64,000 bases of DNA, taken from positions 124,001 through 188,000 of the forward strand of contig CAIQDX010000102.1 in the NCBI GenBank assembly GCA_903870685.1, in the 5' to 3' direction. This document shows positions 17,886 to 26,845 of the stretch, piece by piece; positions within the stretch are counted from its first letter, which is position 1; every line of letters begins with the position of its first letter. The stretch is from an uncultured Chitinophagaceae bacterium (GTDB lineage Bacteria > Bacteroidota > Bacteroidia > Chitinophagales > Chitinophagaceae). Both the position numbers and the translations under genes were made by a program. The notes below the pieces were generated by a model. The model worked only from the letters and a program-made list of their open reading frames with translations. It made no database searches and had not been told where the DNA came from.

Positions 17886-17950
17886 TGAACGTTGAAGTGT
17901 GCGACGCAACGAAGATGCCATGAAAAACAAAAGCCGGTAACAAAAAAATT
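17886..17950 (+). repeat. Dispersed repeat arm (site d)
   Basis: GTTGAAGTGTGCGACGCAAC followed by a tail matching the family consensus (ATGCCATGAAAAACAAAAG, CCGGTAACAAAAAAAT). One of the best-preserved single arms. Confidence 0.88.
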
Positions 17951-17989
17951 AAACTTCATTTAAAAAAAACAGTTTTTATACATTGCAGT

Positions 17990-18907
17990 ATGAAAAAAAT
18001 TGAATTCGTAATAATAACTTATAACCGCCCGGCCGATACGCTGGAATTATTACAGAATATTGTTCAATTAGATGAAGCAAGTAGTTTAATAAAAACTGTG
18101 ATTGTTGTGAATAATGCTTCGACCGAAGATTACAGCTTGATTAAAAATTTTATTTCAGAAACCAGAACTATTGATTTTAAATATATTGATTCGGAAAAAA
18201 ATTTAGGTGTAACCGGCGGAAGAAATTTAGCGTTGCAATATACCACTGCCGAAATTTTAATTTTCCTGGACGATGATTGTGTGTTGCAAAATAAAAACAC
18301 TTTAATAAAACTGCTGGAATCCTTTACTGACAATGGTTTTAACAAGCGAGAAACTGCCATTGTTTCTTTTAAGGTTTTGTATTATTCAACATTGCAAATG
18401 CAAATAAATGGTTTGCCGCATAAAAAAATTAGTAAGTATAAAGACAAAGAAAAATTTTTTACATATTTTTTTGCCGGTGGCGCACATGCCATTAAAAGAA
18501 AAGTTTTAAACGAGGTTGGAAATTTGCCCGAAGAGTTTTTTTATGGTATGGAAGAATATGATTTGAGCTATAGAATTATTGATAACGGTTATTGCATAAA
18601 ATACGACAGCAATATTGTGATGCTGCATAAAGAATCGCCGTTGGGAAGAAAAACAAAAGAAGAAAAATTAAGGATGATGTGGGTTAATAAATCAAAAGTT
18701 GCATGGCGTTATTTACCTAAATTATATTTTTATACTACTGCTTTGATGTGGAGTTTGCAATATTTAAAGGAAACGAAAATCAATATGGGCGGGCTTTTCA
18801 AAGGATGGAAAGAAATTTTTTCAATCCCGGATAAAGAAAAGAGAAACCCTGTTTCTAAAACTTCATTAGAATATTTACGAACTGTTGAAGCAAGATTGTG
18901 GTATTGA
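17990..18907 (+). CDS. Glycosyltransferase family 2
   Basis: A 305-residue GT-A enzyme. It starts KKIEFVIITYNRPADTLELL, the usual GT2 first strand, and has the metal-binding acidic motif LIFLDDDCVLQ near residue 90 and a later GMEEYDLSYRI acidic segment, as in rhamnosyl- and galactosyl-transferase-like GT2 proteins. No membrane segment is obvious. First of four GT2 genes within 5 kb that, with an FkbM methyltransferase, form a surface-glycan group. Acceptor and sugar donor cannot be predicted. Confidence 0.87.
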   Translation: MKKIEFVIITYNRPADTLELLQNIVQLDEASSLIKTVIVVNNASTEDYSLIKNFISETRTIDFKYIDSEKNLGVTGGRNLALQYTTAEILIFLDDDCVLQNKNTLIKLLESFTDNGFNKRETAIVSFKVLYYSTLQMQINGLPHKKISKYKDKEKFFTYFFAGGAHAIKRKVLNEVGNLPEEFFYGMEEYDLSYRIIDNGYCIKYDSNIVMLHKESPLGRKTKEEKLRMMWVNKSKVAWRYLPKLYFYTTALMWSLQYLKETKINMGGLFKGWKEIFSIPDKEKRNPVSKTSLEYLRTVEARLWY

Positions 18908-18911
18908 TTTT

Positions 18912-18944
18912 TATTACACGAATTTTTGCGAATTACACGAATTA
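18912..18944. repeat. Short AT-rich direct repeat between converging glycosyltransferase genes
   Basis: ATTACACGAATT occurs twice with a 7-base spacer (TTTGCGA near 18924-18932). It is simple-sequence-like and unrelated to the GTGCGACGCAAC family. Confidence 0.5.
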
Positions 18945-19036
18945 ATTGCTTAATGCTTAAGATGCTCAAATAAAATATAGCTAAATGGTTTGTGGACGAT
19001 TTAGTTTTTCCTTTTTTATTTTTTAGTTTTTCTCAA

Positions 19037-20041
19037 TCATAGAATTTTATAAAAATGTGGCTGGTTGCGTAAAATAGTTGGTGTTAATTTCCAAACTTCA
19101 AACATATTTTTTGCCAAGCCTTTAATGCGTTTCCAATCTTTCAATGGGTTTTGTAAATGAATTAAATGATCGATGATACTGCAAATAAAAAATACCGGAA
19201 CACCAAAACTGCAATTCAACAATTGAACAAAAAACCAAAACATTCCAAATTGTTTTCTGATGCGAACATGATTAGAAACTAATAATTGCAATCCTTTTTT
19301 ATCGAAGAAATTAAAATAAGTTTTATCATCGGTTTGTGTTGCATCTTTAATTATTTCTCCTAACAAATGAATCATTTTTATATCGCCGTAAATACTTAAC
19401 GTACCTACTTTTTTTAATCTGTTGCACCATTCAATTTCTTCGGCATACAAAAAGAAATCTTCATCCATCATTCCGGCTTTTCCGATGGCAGATTTTTTAA
19501 CCATTAAAAATGCGCCGCTTATCCAATCAACTTTTTCTTCACTGCCCGCAATTAAAACATTTGGCTTATTTGTTTTAATGGCAAATGCGATCCATCTTAA
19601 AAAATTTCCCCAATATGGCAATGCCAATAAATGATTAATGCCACCTTTCATAAAAAAATTACCTGATATCTGCGGCGTTCCATCAGGATTTAATAATTGA
19701 ACACCGCAAGCAACATTATCAGTAGAAATAAATTTTTGGAAACATCTTTCCAATGCATTGTTTTGAATAATGGTATCAGGATTCAATAATAAAACTATGT
19801 CGCCCGAAGATTGACGAATGCCTTCATTATTGGCACGGGCAAATCCTGCATTATAATTCATGTCGATCCATTTCACAAAAGAAAATTTTGTTGTGATGAT
19901 AGAACGACTGTCATCACCGGAAGCATTATCAACAACGATCCATTCGAAATCGTTTGCAGCATTGCATTTCAAAGCACTCTCAATACAATCAACAATGTAT
20001 TTTGAAGAACGATAATTTACTATGATGATGGAAAGTTGCAT
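19037..20041 (-). CDS. Glycosyltransferase family 2 (rhamnosyltransferase-like)
   Basis: A 334-residue GT2 protein starting MQLSIIIVNYRSSKYIVDCI. It carries IVVDNASGDDS, the metal motif region DIVLLLNPDTIIQ, VDWISGAFLMVKKSA and an acidic EEIEWCNRLKK, a pattern typical of GT2 rhamnosyltransferase-like enzymes (WbbL type). A C-terminal hydrophobic stretch (FFVQLLNCSFGVPVFFICSI) may touch the membrane. It converges with the upstream GT2 gene and runs in tandem with the next minus-strand GT2. Confidence 0.87.
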   Translation of the reverse strand: MQLSIIIVNYRSSKYIVDCIESALKCNAANDFEWIVVDNASGDDSRSIITTKFSFVKWIDMNYNAGFARANNEGIRQSSGDIVLLLNPDTIIQNNALERCFQKFISTDNVACGVQLLNPDGTPQISGNFFMKGGINHLLALPYWGNFLRWIAFAIKTNKPNVLIAGSEEKVDWISGAFLMVKKSAIGKAGMMDEDFFLYAEEIEWCNRLKKVGTLSIYGDIKMIHLLGEIIKDATQTDDKTYFNFFDKKGLQLLVSNHVRIRKQFGMFWFFVQLLNCSFGVPVFFICSIIDHLIHLQNPLKDWKRIKGLAKNMFEVWKLTPTILRNQPHFYKIL

Positions 20042-20050
20042 TACTATTTT

Positions 20051-20983
20051 TTACTTTGTACAATAACTAAAAAACATTAAAATTTTTGATATTGGTCCAA
20101 ATTTTAAAAGCTTAGTTGAAACTTTATTTTGCAAAGAAATGATGTGATCGATAACAGGCAATACAAAATCTTCACTTACTCCGCTCTCTAAAATTTGAAC
20201 TTTATTTTTTACTTTATGATTCCTTAAAAGCCTCCAATAATAATCATAAATATAAATATCGTTGAAAGCTTCAGCAGTAATTTTTTGTGCAAATAAAATA
20301 TTCTCTTTTAGAATGATAGATGAATTATCATTAACATACACTGTGGTTTGATCTGCATGTAAGCCAATGTTGACAAGGTGTTGAGCGATATAATACGGTT
20401 TAAATCCCGATTTTAAAACCCTGACATAATAATCAACATCAACCAACCAAATCAAACGTTCATCATAACGCGTATCCGCTTTTTTTCTAAGCATAACATT
20501 ACTTGGTGGGCCAATTACATCTGAACGAACCAAATGATTTGGTTTCTTTTCTAACTGATGTAACAAAGAAGGAATTTCCTGCAACACAAAACTTTTACCA
20601 CTTTCATCAATAGCAGTATTTTTACAAAAAGCAAAATCTACTTCAGGATGTTGTTTAAAAGTTTCAAGATAAATTGCTAATGCATTTTCATTATGAAGCC
20701 AATCATCCTGGTGCAACAACATATAAAAATCGCCTTCAGCTTTATTCAATGCATTGTTCCAGTTTTTCGGACTTTGCAAGGGTGGCTTATTTTGGAAATA
20801 CTTTATATTGAGTAAGTCGGTATAAGATGAAACAATTAATTTTACGCTATCGTCGGGTGTATCGTCGGATATAATGATTTCAACGTCTTTAATAGATTGT
20901 TTTAATACTGAATCCAGCAACCTTTTTATGTAATCAGGTTTTTTATATGCAGGTACACAAATACTAATTAAATTTCGAGACAT
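20051..20983 (-). CDS. Glycosyltransferase family 2
   Basis: A 310-residue GT2 protein. N-terminal SICVPAYKKPDYIKRLLDSV and IIISDDTPDD are GT2 nucleotide-binding strands; the acidic motif is LLHQDDWLHNE, of the QDD type. It lies nine bases upstream of the next minus-strand GT2, so the two are likely co-transcribed, and is divergent from the FkbM gene with 17 bases between starts. Substrates unknown. Confidence 0.85.
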   Translation of the reverse strand: MSRNLISICVPAYKKPDYIKRLLDSVLKQSIKDVEIIISDDTPDDSVKLIVSSYTDLLNIKYFQNKPPLQSPKNWNNALNKAEGDFYMLLHQDDWLHNENALAIYLETFKQHPEVDFAFCKNTAIDESGKSFVLQEIPSLLHQLEKKPNHLVRSDVIGPPSNVMLRKKADTRYDERLIWLVDVDYYVRVLKSGFKPYYIAQHLVNIGLHADQTTVYVNDNSSIILKENILFAQKITAEAFNDIYIYDYYWRLLRNHKVKNKVQILESGVSEDFVLPVIDHIISLQNKVSTKLLKFGPISKILMFFSYCTK

Positions 20984-21000
20984 TCAGGAACACAATATTT

Positions 21001-21831
21001 ATGAGGAAAATTTTGACAAATATAATAAATGGAATCTTGAAACGGCTGTTTCAAAAAAAGCAGCAACAAAGCTCATTTGAGCCGATAGACTGGTGGACAG
21101 AAAAAATATTAAAGCACGAAGATGATTTGGTTGTAAAACAAAAAAAGTTCAAATTTTTTATTGTGAATTATATCAGACCTTATGAATTGCTTCATACTTA
21201 TCAGGAAATTTTTGAAAAAGAAATCTATCGTTTCAACTCAAATACAACAACTCCTATAATTATTGATTGCGGTACTAATATTGGTTTGAGCATTTTGTAT
21301 TTTAAAAATATTTTTCCGGATTCAAAGGTCATTGGTTTTGAACCCGACATTAATAATTTTCAAGTTCTTGAAAAAAATATTTCAGGCAATAATCTTAATA
21401 ATGTTTCCATTCACAAAGAAGCAGTTTGGATAAAAGATGGATTTATCAGCTTCGAATCGAAAGGTTCGGAAGCAAGCAAAATAAATGAATCAAATGATAT
21501 TTCTTCCTCTCAAATTCCATGCATTGATTTTGCTGCTGTATTAAATAATTATGACGAAATCGACCTTCTAAAAATGGATATCGAAGGCGCAGAACATAGT
21601 GTTATCAGGCATTGCAGCACTCAACTGCACAAAATAAAAAACATGTTCATTGAATACCATGGCAAAGTTTCTGATACAAATAAACTGACAGAATTATTAA
21701 CCATTTTTTCTGAAAACCATTTTCAGGTTTATATAAAAAATGCTGCCGATAATTTATCCATGCCTTTTATTCAAAAGGAAACCGGACATTGGGCAGATGT
21801 TCAATTAAATATTTTTTGTTACAAAAATTAA
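21001..21831 (+). CDS. FkbM-family SAM-dependent methyltransferase
   Basis: A 276-residue class I methyltransferase. The SAM-binding motif is IIDCGTNIGLSILYF, followed by KVIGFEPDINNFQVLEKNI and the FkbM-type DLLKMDIEGAEHSVI, in which DIEGAE is diagnostic. FkbM-like enzymes O-methylate sugars or polyketides. With GT2 genes on both sides, methylation of a surface-glycan sugar is the best guess. It is followed by a GT2 gene after seven bases. Confidence 0.86.
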   Translation: MRKILTNIINGILKRLFQKKQQQSSFEPIDWWTEKILKHEDDLVVKQKKFKFFIVNYIRPYELLHTYQEIFEKEIYRFNSNTTTPIIIDCGTNIGLSILYFKNIFPDSKVIGFEPDINNFQVLEKNISGNNLNNVSIHKEAVWIKDGFISFESKGSEASKINESNDISSSQIPCIDFAAVLNNYDEIDLLKMDIEGAEHSVIRHCSTQLHKIKNMFIEYHGKVSDTNKLTELLTIFSENHFQVYIKNAADNLSMPFIQKETGHWADVQLNIFCYKN

Positions 21832-21838
21832 TTTAAAC

Positions 21839-22645
21839 ATGGTACAATCAGATGAATTAATTTCTGTAGTTATTCCCTGTTATAATGATGGTGAATTTCT
21901 AAATGAAACAATTGAAAAATTGCGTCAGCAAACGTATAAGAATTTTGAGATAATCATCGTCAACGATGGTTCTACCGATGCCAATACTTTACAAATTTTA
22001 AAAGATGTAGAACAACAAAATATTCGTGTCATTCACAAAGCAAATGGTCGAATGTCATCTGCAAGAAATGCAGGTGTTAAAGAAGCCAAAGGCAGTATCA
22101 TCGCGGCTTTAGACGCTGATGATTATTTTCATCCAACATTTTTCGAAAAAGCTTTAAAGGTTTTACATGCCGATGAAAATGTAGCAGCTGTTACCAGTTA
22201 TATTCAAATGTTTGGCGAATTAAATAAATTATCAAAACCACGTGGTGGAAATCAGGAAAATTTTCTTTTTTCAAGTCAATGCCCTGCCTGCGCCATTGTT
22301 AGAAAAAAATGTTGGGATGAAGTTGGTGGTTACGATGAACAAATGACTTTAGGTTATGAGGATTGGGAATTTTATATCAGAATTACTCAAAAAGATTGGA
22401 CGGTTTTTGTAATTCCTGAGCCGTTATTATTTTACAGGCAAACAAAAAAATCAACTTTAAAAACTCACACATTACCAAATGGCGCTTCCATTATAGATTA
22501 TATTGTAACCAAGCACAGCGATTGGTATTTAAAAGAAATAAAAAAATTAATGCTGAATAAAGAAATATTATATACCGAAAGCAGAATTTCGTTTCAAAAT
22601 ATTTGGAAAATGTTTAAGAACAGATTGATGAAAAAATATAAATAA
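21839..22645 (+). CDS. Glycosyltransferase family 2
   Basis: A 268-residue GT2 protein with LISVVIPCYNDGEFLNETI, IIIVNDGSTDANT, the metal motif IIAALDADDYFHPTFF and GYEDWEFYIRI (the ED-x-E catalytic-base region). Co-directional with and seven bases after the FkbM gene. Acceptor unknown. Confidence 0.88.
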   Translation: MVQSDELISVVIPCYNDGEFLNETIEKLRQQTYKNFEIIIVNDGSTDANTLQILKDVEQQNIRVIHKANGRMSSARNAGVKEAKGSIIAALDADDYFHPTFFEKALKVLHADENVAAVTSYIQMFGELNKLSKPRGGNQENFLFSSQCPACAIVRKKCWDEVGGYDEQMTLGYEDWEFYIRITQKDWTVFVIPEPLLFYRQTKKSTLKTHTLPNGASIIDYIVTKHSDWYLKEIKKLMLNKEILYTESRISFQNIWKMFKNRLMKKYK

Positions 22646-22660
22646 AATATTGTCAAAGTA

Positions 22661-23398
22661 TTATTTCAACTTTTCAATAAACATTCTCAACCCTTCCATT
22701 TTCTTTTCATTTAATTTGTAACTGATATTTTTTGTGTAGTATTTTTTTAAATCATAATCTGCAAAGTCAATCTCTGCTAATACTTCATCAATATGTTGCA
22801 CGCCATAAGCGTTGGCACGATTAAAAGCATCAATAAAACCATCATCTAAAGGTTTATTCGCTACCCAAGCTGCAAACACAAAAGGTAAGTCGGTAAAGGA
22901 TTTCCAGGCAAGCCCCAAATCGTAAATATATTTCGAACTATTGGTTAATCGCAAAGCTCGGTCGCCAATTACAACTGCCGATGTTGTACCGTTTATGTGT
23001 TGCAAAAAATCTTCTTTTGCATATTCAAATACAACTTCTTTTTTCCAATATTCTTTCAATAAAATTTTCGCAAGGTTAACCGATGTTTTACTTTGATAAT
23101 CCAACACAACTTTTTTAATTTCTTCCATCGGCACTTCGCTGAACAATGCCACCGATGCCACTTCGGCATCCGCACCAATGCAATAATTTGTAATAATAAA
23201 ATGTTGTTTCATTTGAGGAATCACTGCCACAGGAACCAATCCCACATCAATTTCATCATTCAATAACATGGAGGCAATTTTAGAAGGATAATCTTCAATC
23301 AAATCAATCCTATCCATCAGTCCGCTGCGCTTCACGCCAAAAATTAATGGCTTGGTGTTTAAATAACTTACAGCTCCAACGCGTATTCTCTTGTCCAA
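22661..23398 (-). CDS. mqnA: Chorismate dehydratase MqnA (menaquinone biosynthesis, futalosine pathway)
   Basis: First step of the futalosine route: converts chorismate to 3-[(1-carboxyvinyl)oxy]benzoate. The protein is a periplasmic-binding-protein-like fold of about 245 residues with the family start RIRVGAVSYLNTKPLIFG, then DVGLVPVAVIPQM and VVIGDRALR. No ATG precedes the conserved start in frame; the likely initiators are TTG codons at 23398 (giving MDKRIRVG) or 23419. It converges with the GT2 gene, and a paired dispersed repeat lies directly upstream. A UbiD-type decarboxylase at 42.4-44.2 kb fits the same pathway. Confidence 0.9.
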   Translation of the reverse strand: MDKRIRVGAVSYLNTKPLIFGVKRSGLMDRIDLIEDYPSKIASMLLNDEIDVGLVPVAVIPQMKQHFIITNYCIGADAEVASVALFSEVPMEEIKKVVLDYQSKTSVNLAKILLKEYWKKEVVFEYAKEDFLQHINGTTSAVVIGDRALRLTNSSKYIYDLGLAWKSFTDLPFVFAAWVANKPLDDGFIDAFNRANAYGVQHIDEVLAEIDFADYDLKKYYTKNISYKLNEKKMEGLRMFIEKLK

Positions 23399-23426
23399 TT
23401 CATTTACATTTGTTTGCAAAGAAATG

Positions 23427-23607
23427 ATTTTTTATGTAACCAGCAGTTGTAACATTATGCAGCTTCGGTTGCGTCGCACACTTGTACTGAAGAATAGCTA
23501 TCAACCAATAGCCATTGCTATTAGAATGTACAATAATGTTCAAAGCGTTGAAGAGTGCGACGCAACAACAGTTTCATTGAAAAACAAAAGCCGGAAACAA
23601 AAAAATA
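23427..23607. repeat. Paired dispersed repeat (site e), best full-length copy
   Basis: Left arm GTTGCGTCGCACACTTGTAC (23468-23487, GTACAAG outer type), right arm GTTGAAGAGTGCGACGCAAC (23547-23566, GTTGAAG outer type). The tails run outward to ...TTTTTTATGTAACC on the left and CCGGAAACAAAAAAAT on the right. The inner segment GTACTGAAGAATAGCTAT is shared, inverted, with site f, which shows that the whole about 180-bp unit is one element rather than two chance arms. Confidence 0.88.
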
Positions 23608-23642
23608 ATTATTGATCTTTAATTTATAATTCATAATTAAAA

Positions 23643-24989
23643 ATGGAACTTACTAATCTAACTGCTATTTCACCAATCGACGGACGTTACCGTAAACAAC
23701 TCTCCCATCTCGACGAATATTTTTCGGAATACGCTTTAATAAAATATCGTGTGCTGATAGAAATAGAATATTTTTTATTTCTGTCCGAAAAAAGATTTTT
23801 CAAATTATCTTCCAAACAAAAAGTACAATTAAAAAGAGTTGCAGAAGATTTTCATTTAAGCGATGCACAACAAATAAAACAAATTGAGGCAACTACCAAC
23901 CACGATGTAAAAGCCGTTGAATATTTTTTAAAAGAGCAATTAGATAAAATAGAATTGAGCCATTTAAAAGAATGGGTACATTTCGGTTTAACATCACAAG
24001 ACATCAATAACACTGCCATTCCATTAAGCTGGAAACATAGCATGGAACAGGAATATTTACCCGCTGTTGTTAATCTGCATAATCATTTACACACAATGGC
24101 AAAGCAATGGAAAACGATTTCCATGTTGGCTAAAACACACGGCCAGCCAGCGTCTCCAACATTATTGGGAAAAGAGTTCATGGTGTTTGCAGAAAGAATT
24201 GACGGACAAATAAATTTATTTTCACAAATTCCGTATGCTGCAAAATTTGGCGGTGCCACTGGAAATTTCAATGCGCACTTTGTTGCATTTCCTAAAAAAG
24301 ATTGGATAAAATTAGGTAATGATTTTGTTGAAAATAATTTGGGATTACATCGCATGCAATTCACTACACAAATTGAACATTACGATAATTTAGCTGCACA
24401 TTTCGATAACATAAAACGCATCAATAATATTTTAATTGATCTATGTCGCGATGTATGGACATACATCAGCATGGATTATTTTAAACAAAAAACAAAGAAA
24501 GGCGAAGTAGGTTCTTCGGCCATGCCGCATAAAGTAAACCCGATTGATTTTGAAAATGCCGAAGGAAACTTGGGAATGGCAAACGCTTTGCTGGAGCATC
24601 TTTCAGCGAAATTACCTATCTCACGTTTACAAAGAGATTTAACCGACAGCACTGTTTTAAGAAACGTTGGTGTACCGGTTGCACATACTTTATTGGCAAT
24701 AAAATCTTTAATAAAAGGTTTAGATAAATTGGTGTTGAATGAAATAAAAATAAATGAAGATTTAGAAAATAATTGGGCAGTTGTTGCTGAAGCGATTCAA
24801 ACAATTTTGCGCCGGGAAAATTATCCAAATCCCTATGAAGCTTTAAAAGATCTCACCAGAGGCAAAGATAAAATAACCAAGAAATCAATGCATGAATTTA
24901 TTAATTCACTGAAAATAAGCAGTGCATTAAAAAAAGAATTGAAAGCTATTACACCACTGAACTATGTGGGTGTAAATCCTGAATACTGA
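23643..24989 (+). CDS. purB: Adenylosuccinate lyase
   Basis: Cleaves SAICAR to AICAR and adenylosuccinate to AMP in purine synthesis. In 448 residues, LTAISPIDGRYRKQL opens the protein, THGQPASPTLLGKE holds the first catalytic His region, and SSAMPHKVNPIDFENAEGN is the fumarase/aspartase superfamily signature loop with the catalytic Ser. Length is normal. It starts 36 bases after the paired repeat at site e; another purine gene, purE, lies at 46.9 kb and is not linked. Confidence 0.96.
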   Translation: MELTNLTAISPIDGRYRKQLSHLDEYFSEYALIKYRVLIEIEYFLFLSEKRFFKLSSKQKVQLKRVAEDFHLSDAQQIKQIEATTNHDVKAVEYFLKEQLDKIELSHLKEWVHFGLTSQDINNTAIPLSWKHSMEQEYLPAVVNLHNHLHTMAKQWKTISMLAKTHGQPASPTLLGKEFMVFAERIDGQINLFSQIPYAAKFGGATGNFNAHFVAFPKKDWIKLGNDFVENNLGLHRMQFTTQIEHYDNLAAHFDNIKRINNILIDLCRDVWTYISMDYFKQKTKKGEVGSSAMPHKVNPIDFENAEGNLGMANALLEHLSAKLPISRLQRDLTDSTVLRNVGVPVAHTLLAIKSLIKGLDKLVLNEIKINEDLENNWAVVAEAIQTILRRENYPNPYEALKDLTRGKDKITKKSMHEFINSLKISSALKKELKAITPLNYVGVNPEY

Positions 24990-25032
24990 TTCCTGCAAAC
25001 AAATACTTATTTTCATAGCATAAACCATCGCT

Positions 25033-26745
25033 ATGAGAAAAATAATTTTTGTCTTACTGTTGTTGATTTCCTTTCAATCACAGGCACAGAAAGCGTTTGA
25101 TACTTATTATCAAACCAGTGAAGTGCAACCTTTATTAGTTAACTACGACGCAGATAAAGGAACATTAACGCGATTTTATACCATTACAAACTCTCCGGAA
25201 CGAAGGGAACGTTTTAAAAAACTCAATCAGGAATACTTACAAAAATTAGAGCAACTTGATTTCGATAAAATGAAAACAAGTTCTCAGGTTGATTATATTT
25301 TATTTCAGCGCACATTAAAAAATGAGTTGTTTTTATTAGACAAAGAAGAAAAAGAATTTGCTCAAATTGTAAAATATATTCCGTTTGCCGATTCAATTTA
25401 TCAATGGGAAAAATTACGTCGCAGAGGAACATTTCTAAACAGCGAATCTATTGCGCATCAATTATTTTCTATCAATAAACAAATTCAAACTTTATCAAAA
25501 TCAGTTGCACAGGAAAATTTAATTGCTGATGATCTTTCGAAGCGTGCCGAGCAAACAGTGAAAGGTTTACAAGATGGATTAAAATCTGTGTACGATTTTT
25601 ATTATGGCTACGATCCGCAATTTACTTGGTGGATTCAAAAACCATATCAACAAATTGATAGCTCCTTAAATAATTATGCAGCGTTATTAAAAAGCAAAGC
25701 CAATAAATCAAGTTCACAAAAAGAAGATGCAAGCGGTATTGTTGGTCATCCAATTGGAAGAGATGAATTGCTTCGTCAATTGCAATATGAATTCATTCCA
25801 TATTCACCCGAAGAGTTGGTTGATATTGCTAACAAAGAATTTGCATGGTGCGATGCCGAAATGCTGGAAGCCTCACGGGAATTGGGTTTCGGCGATAACT
25901 GGAAAGCTGCTTTAGAAAAAGTAAAGAATACTTATGTACCGGAAGGTCATCAACCTGAAATGATCATGGACTTATATAATCAATCAGTTAATTTTATAAA
26001 AAAACATGATCTCATTACCATTCCACCATTGGCAGAAGAAACATGGCGAATGACAATGATGAGCCCAAGACAACAATTAATAAGTCCATTTTTTTTAGGC
26101 GGCGAACAATTATTAATTGCATACCCAACTCCTGCAATGGATGATGATGCGAAAATGATGAGCATGCGTGGAAACAATCCTCATTTTTCAAGAGCAACTG
26201 TTCACCATGAATTAATTGCCGGACATGGTTTAGAATTTTTTATGAATGAACGTTATAAACCTTACCGAAATTATTTCACACCATTTTGGATCGAAGGTTG
26301 GAGTTTGTATTGGGAATTTATTTTGTGGGATATGAATTTTCCACGAAACGCTGAAGACCGCATTGGCATGTTGTTCTGGCGCATGCATCGTTGTGCAAGA
26401 ATTATTTTTTCTTTGAATTATCAATTAGGAAATTGGACGCCGCAACAATGCATTGATTTTTTAGTTGACAGAGTTGGACATGAAAGAGCAAATGCAGAAG
26501 GTGAAGTGCGAAGATCGTTTACCGGCGGTTACGGACCTTTATATCAATTAGCATACATGACCGGTGCATTGCAATTTTATGCCATGAAAAAAGAATTGGT
26601 TGACACAAAAAAAATGACATACAAACAATTCAATGATGCGATACTAAAAGAAAATTCTATGCCGGTTGAATTAGTAAGAGCCATTCTAACTAACCAAAAA
26701 TTGACAAGAGATTTTACAACGAGCTGGAGATTCTATAATAAATAA
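25033..26745 (+). CDS. Exported DUF885-family putative metallopeptidase
   Basis: A 570-residue protein with signal peptide MRKIIFVLLLLISFQSQAQ. The C-terminal half has HHELIAGHGLEFFMNER near 393, resembling a gluzincin-like HExxGH zinc site, and EGWSLYWEFILWDM about 30 residues later supplying a possible third ligand. DUF885 proteins are annotated as uncharacterised or as carboxypeptidase-like. Export and the zinc-like motif suggest a periplasmic peptidase; activity is not established. Upstream purB ends 44 bases away. Confidence 0.8.
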   Translation: MRKIIFVLLLLISFQSQAQKAFDTYYQTSEVQPLLVNYDADKGTLTRFYTITNSPERRERFKKLNQEYLQKLEQLDFDKMKTSSQVDYILFQRTLKNELFLLDKEEKEFAQIVKYIPFADSIYQWEKLRRRGTFLNSESIAHQLFSINKQIQTLSKSVAQENLIADDLSKRAEQTVKGLQDGLKSVYDFYYGYDPQFTWWIQKPYQQIDSSLNNYAALLKSKANKSSSQKEDASGIVGHPIGRDELLRQLQYEFIPYSPEELVDIANKEFAWCDAEMLEASRELGFGDNWKAALEKVKNTYVPEGHQPEMIMDLYNQSVNFIKKHDLITIPPLAEETWRMTMMSPRQQLISPFFLGGEQLLIAYPTPAMDDDAKMMSMRGNNPHFSRATVHHELIAGHGLEFFMNERYKPYRNYFTPFWIEGWSLYWEFILWDMNFPRNAEDRIGMLFWRMHRCARIIFSLNYQLGNWTPQQCIDFLVDRVGHERANAEGEVRRSFTGGYGPLYQLAYMTGALQFYAMKKELVDTKKMTYKQFNDAILKENSMPVELVRAILTNQKLTRDFTTSWRFYNK

Positions 26746-26797
26746 AAAATCAGGAGCATTCGTTTTCATGTTCCAAATTCCTCAACATGGCAATGAA

Positions 26798-26823
26798 TGT
26801 CAGCCTGAGGTTCTCGAAGGCGA
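26798..26823. repeat. Short repeat-like tract between converging genes
   Basis: TGTCAGCCTGAGGTTCTCGA followed by AGGCGA sits between the DUF885 and tex 3' ends. It resembles a GTC-x-x-CCTGAG-x-x-x-TCGAAGG word that I recall as scattered in Bacteroidota intergenic DNA. Only one copy is seen in this window. Confidence 0.35.
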
Positions 26824-26845
26824 ATAAGAAATGATTAACAACAAA

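Noticed and set aside
23391-23615. A 74-codon plus-strand ORF upstream of purB
   Set aside because: It is made largely of the paired dispersed repeat and lacks any protein motif.
26798-26823. The CCTGAG-TCGAAGG tract as a confirmed dispersed repeat
   Set aside because: Only one copy lies in this window, so I list it as a possible repeat only.
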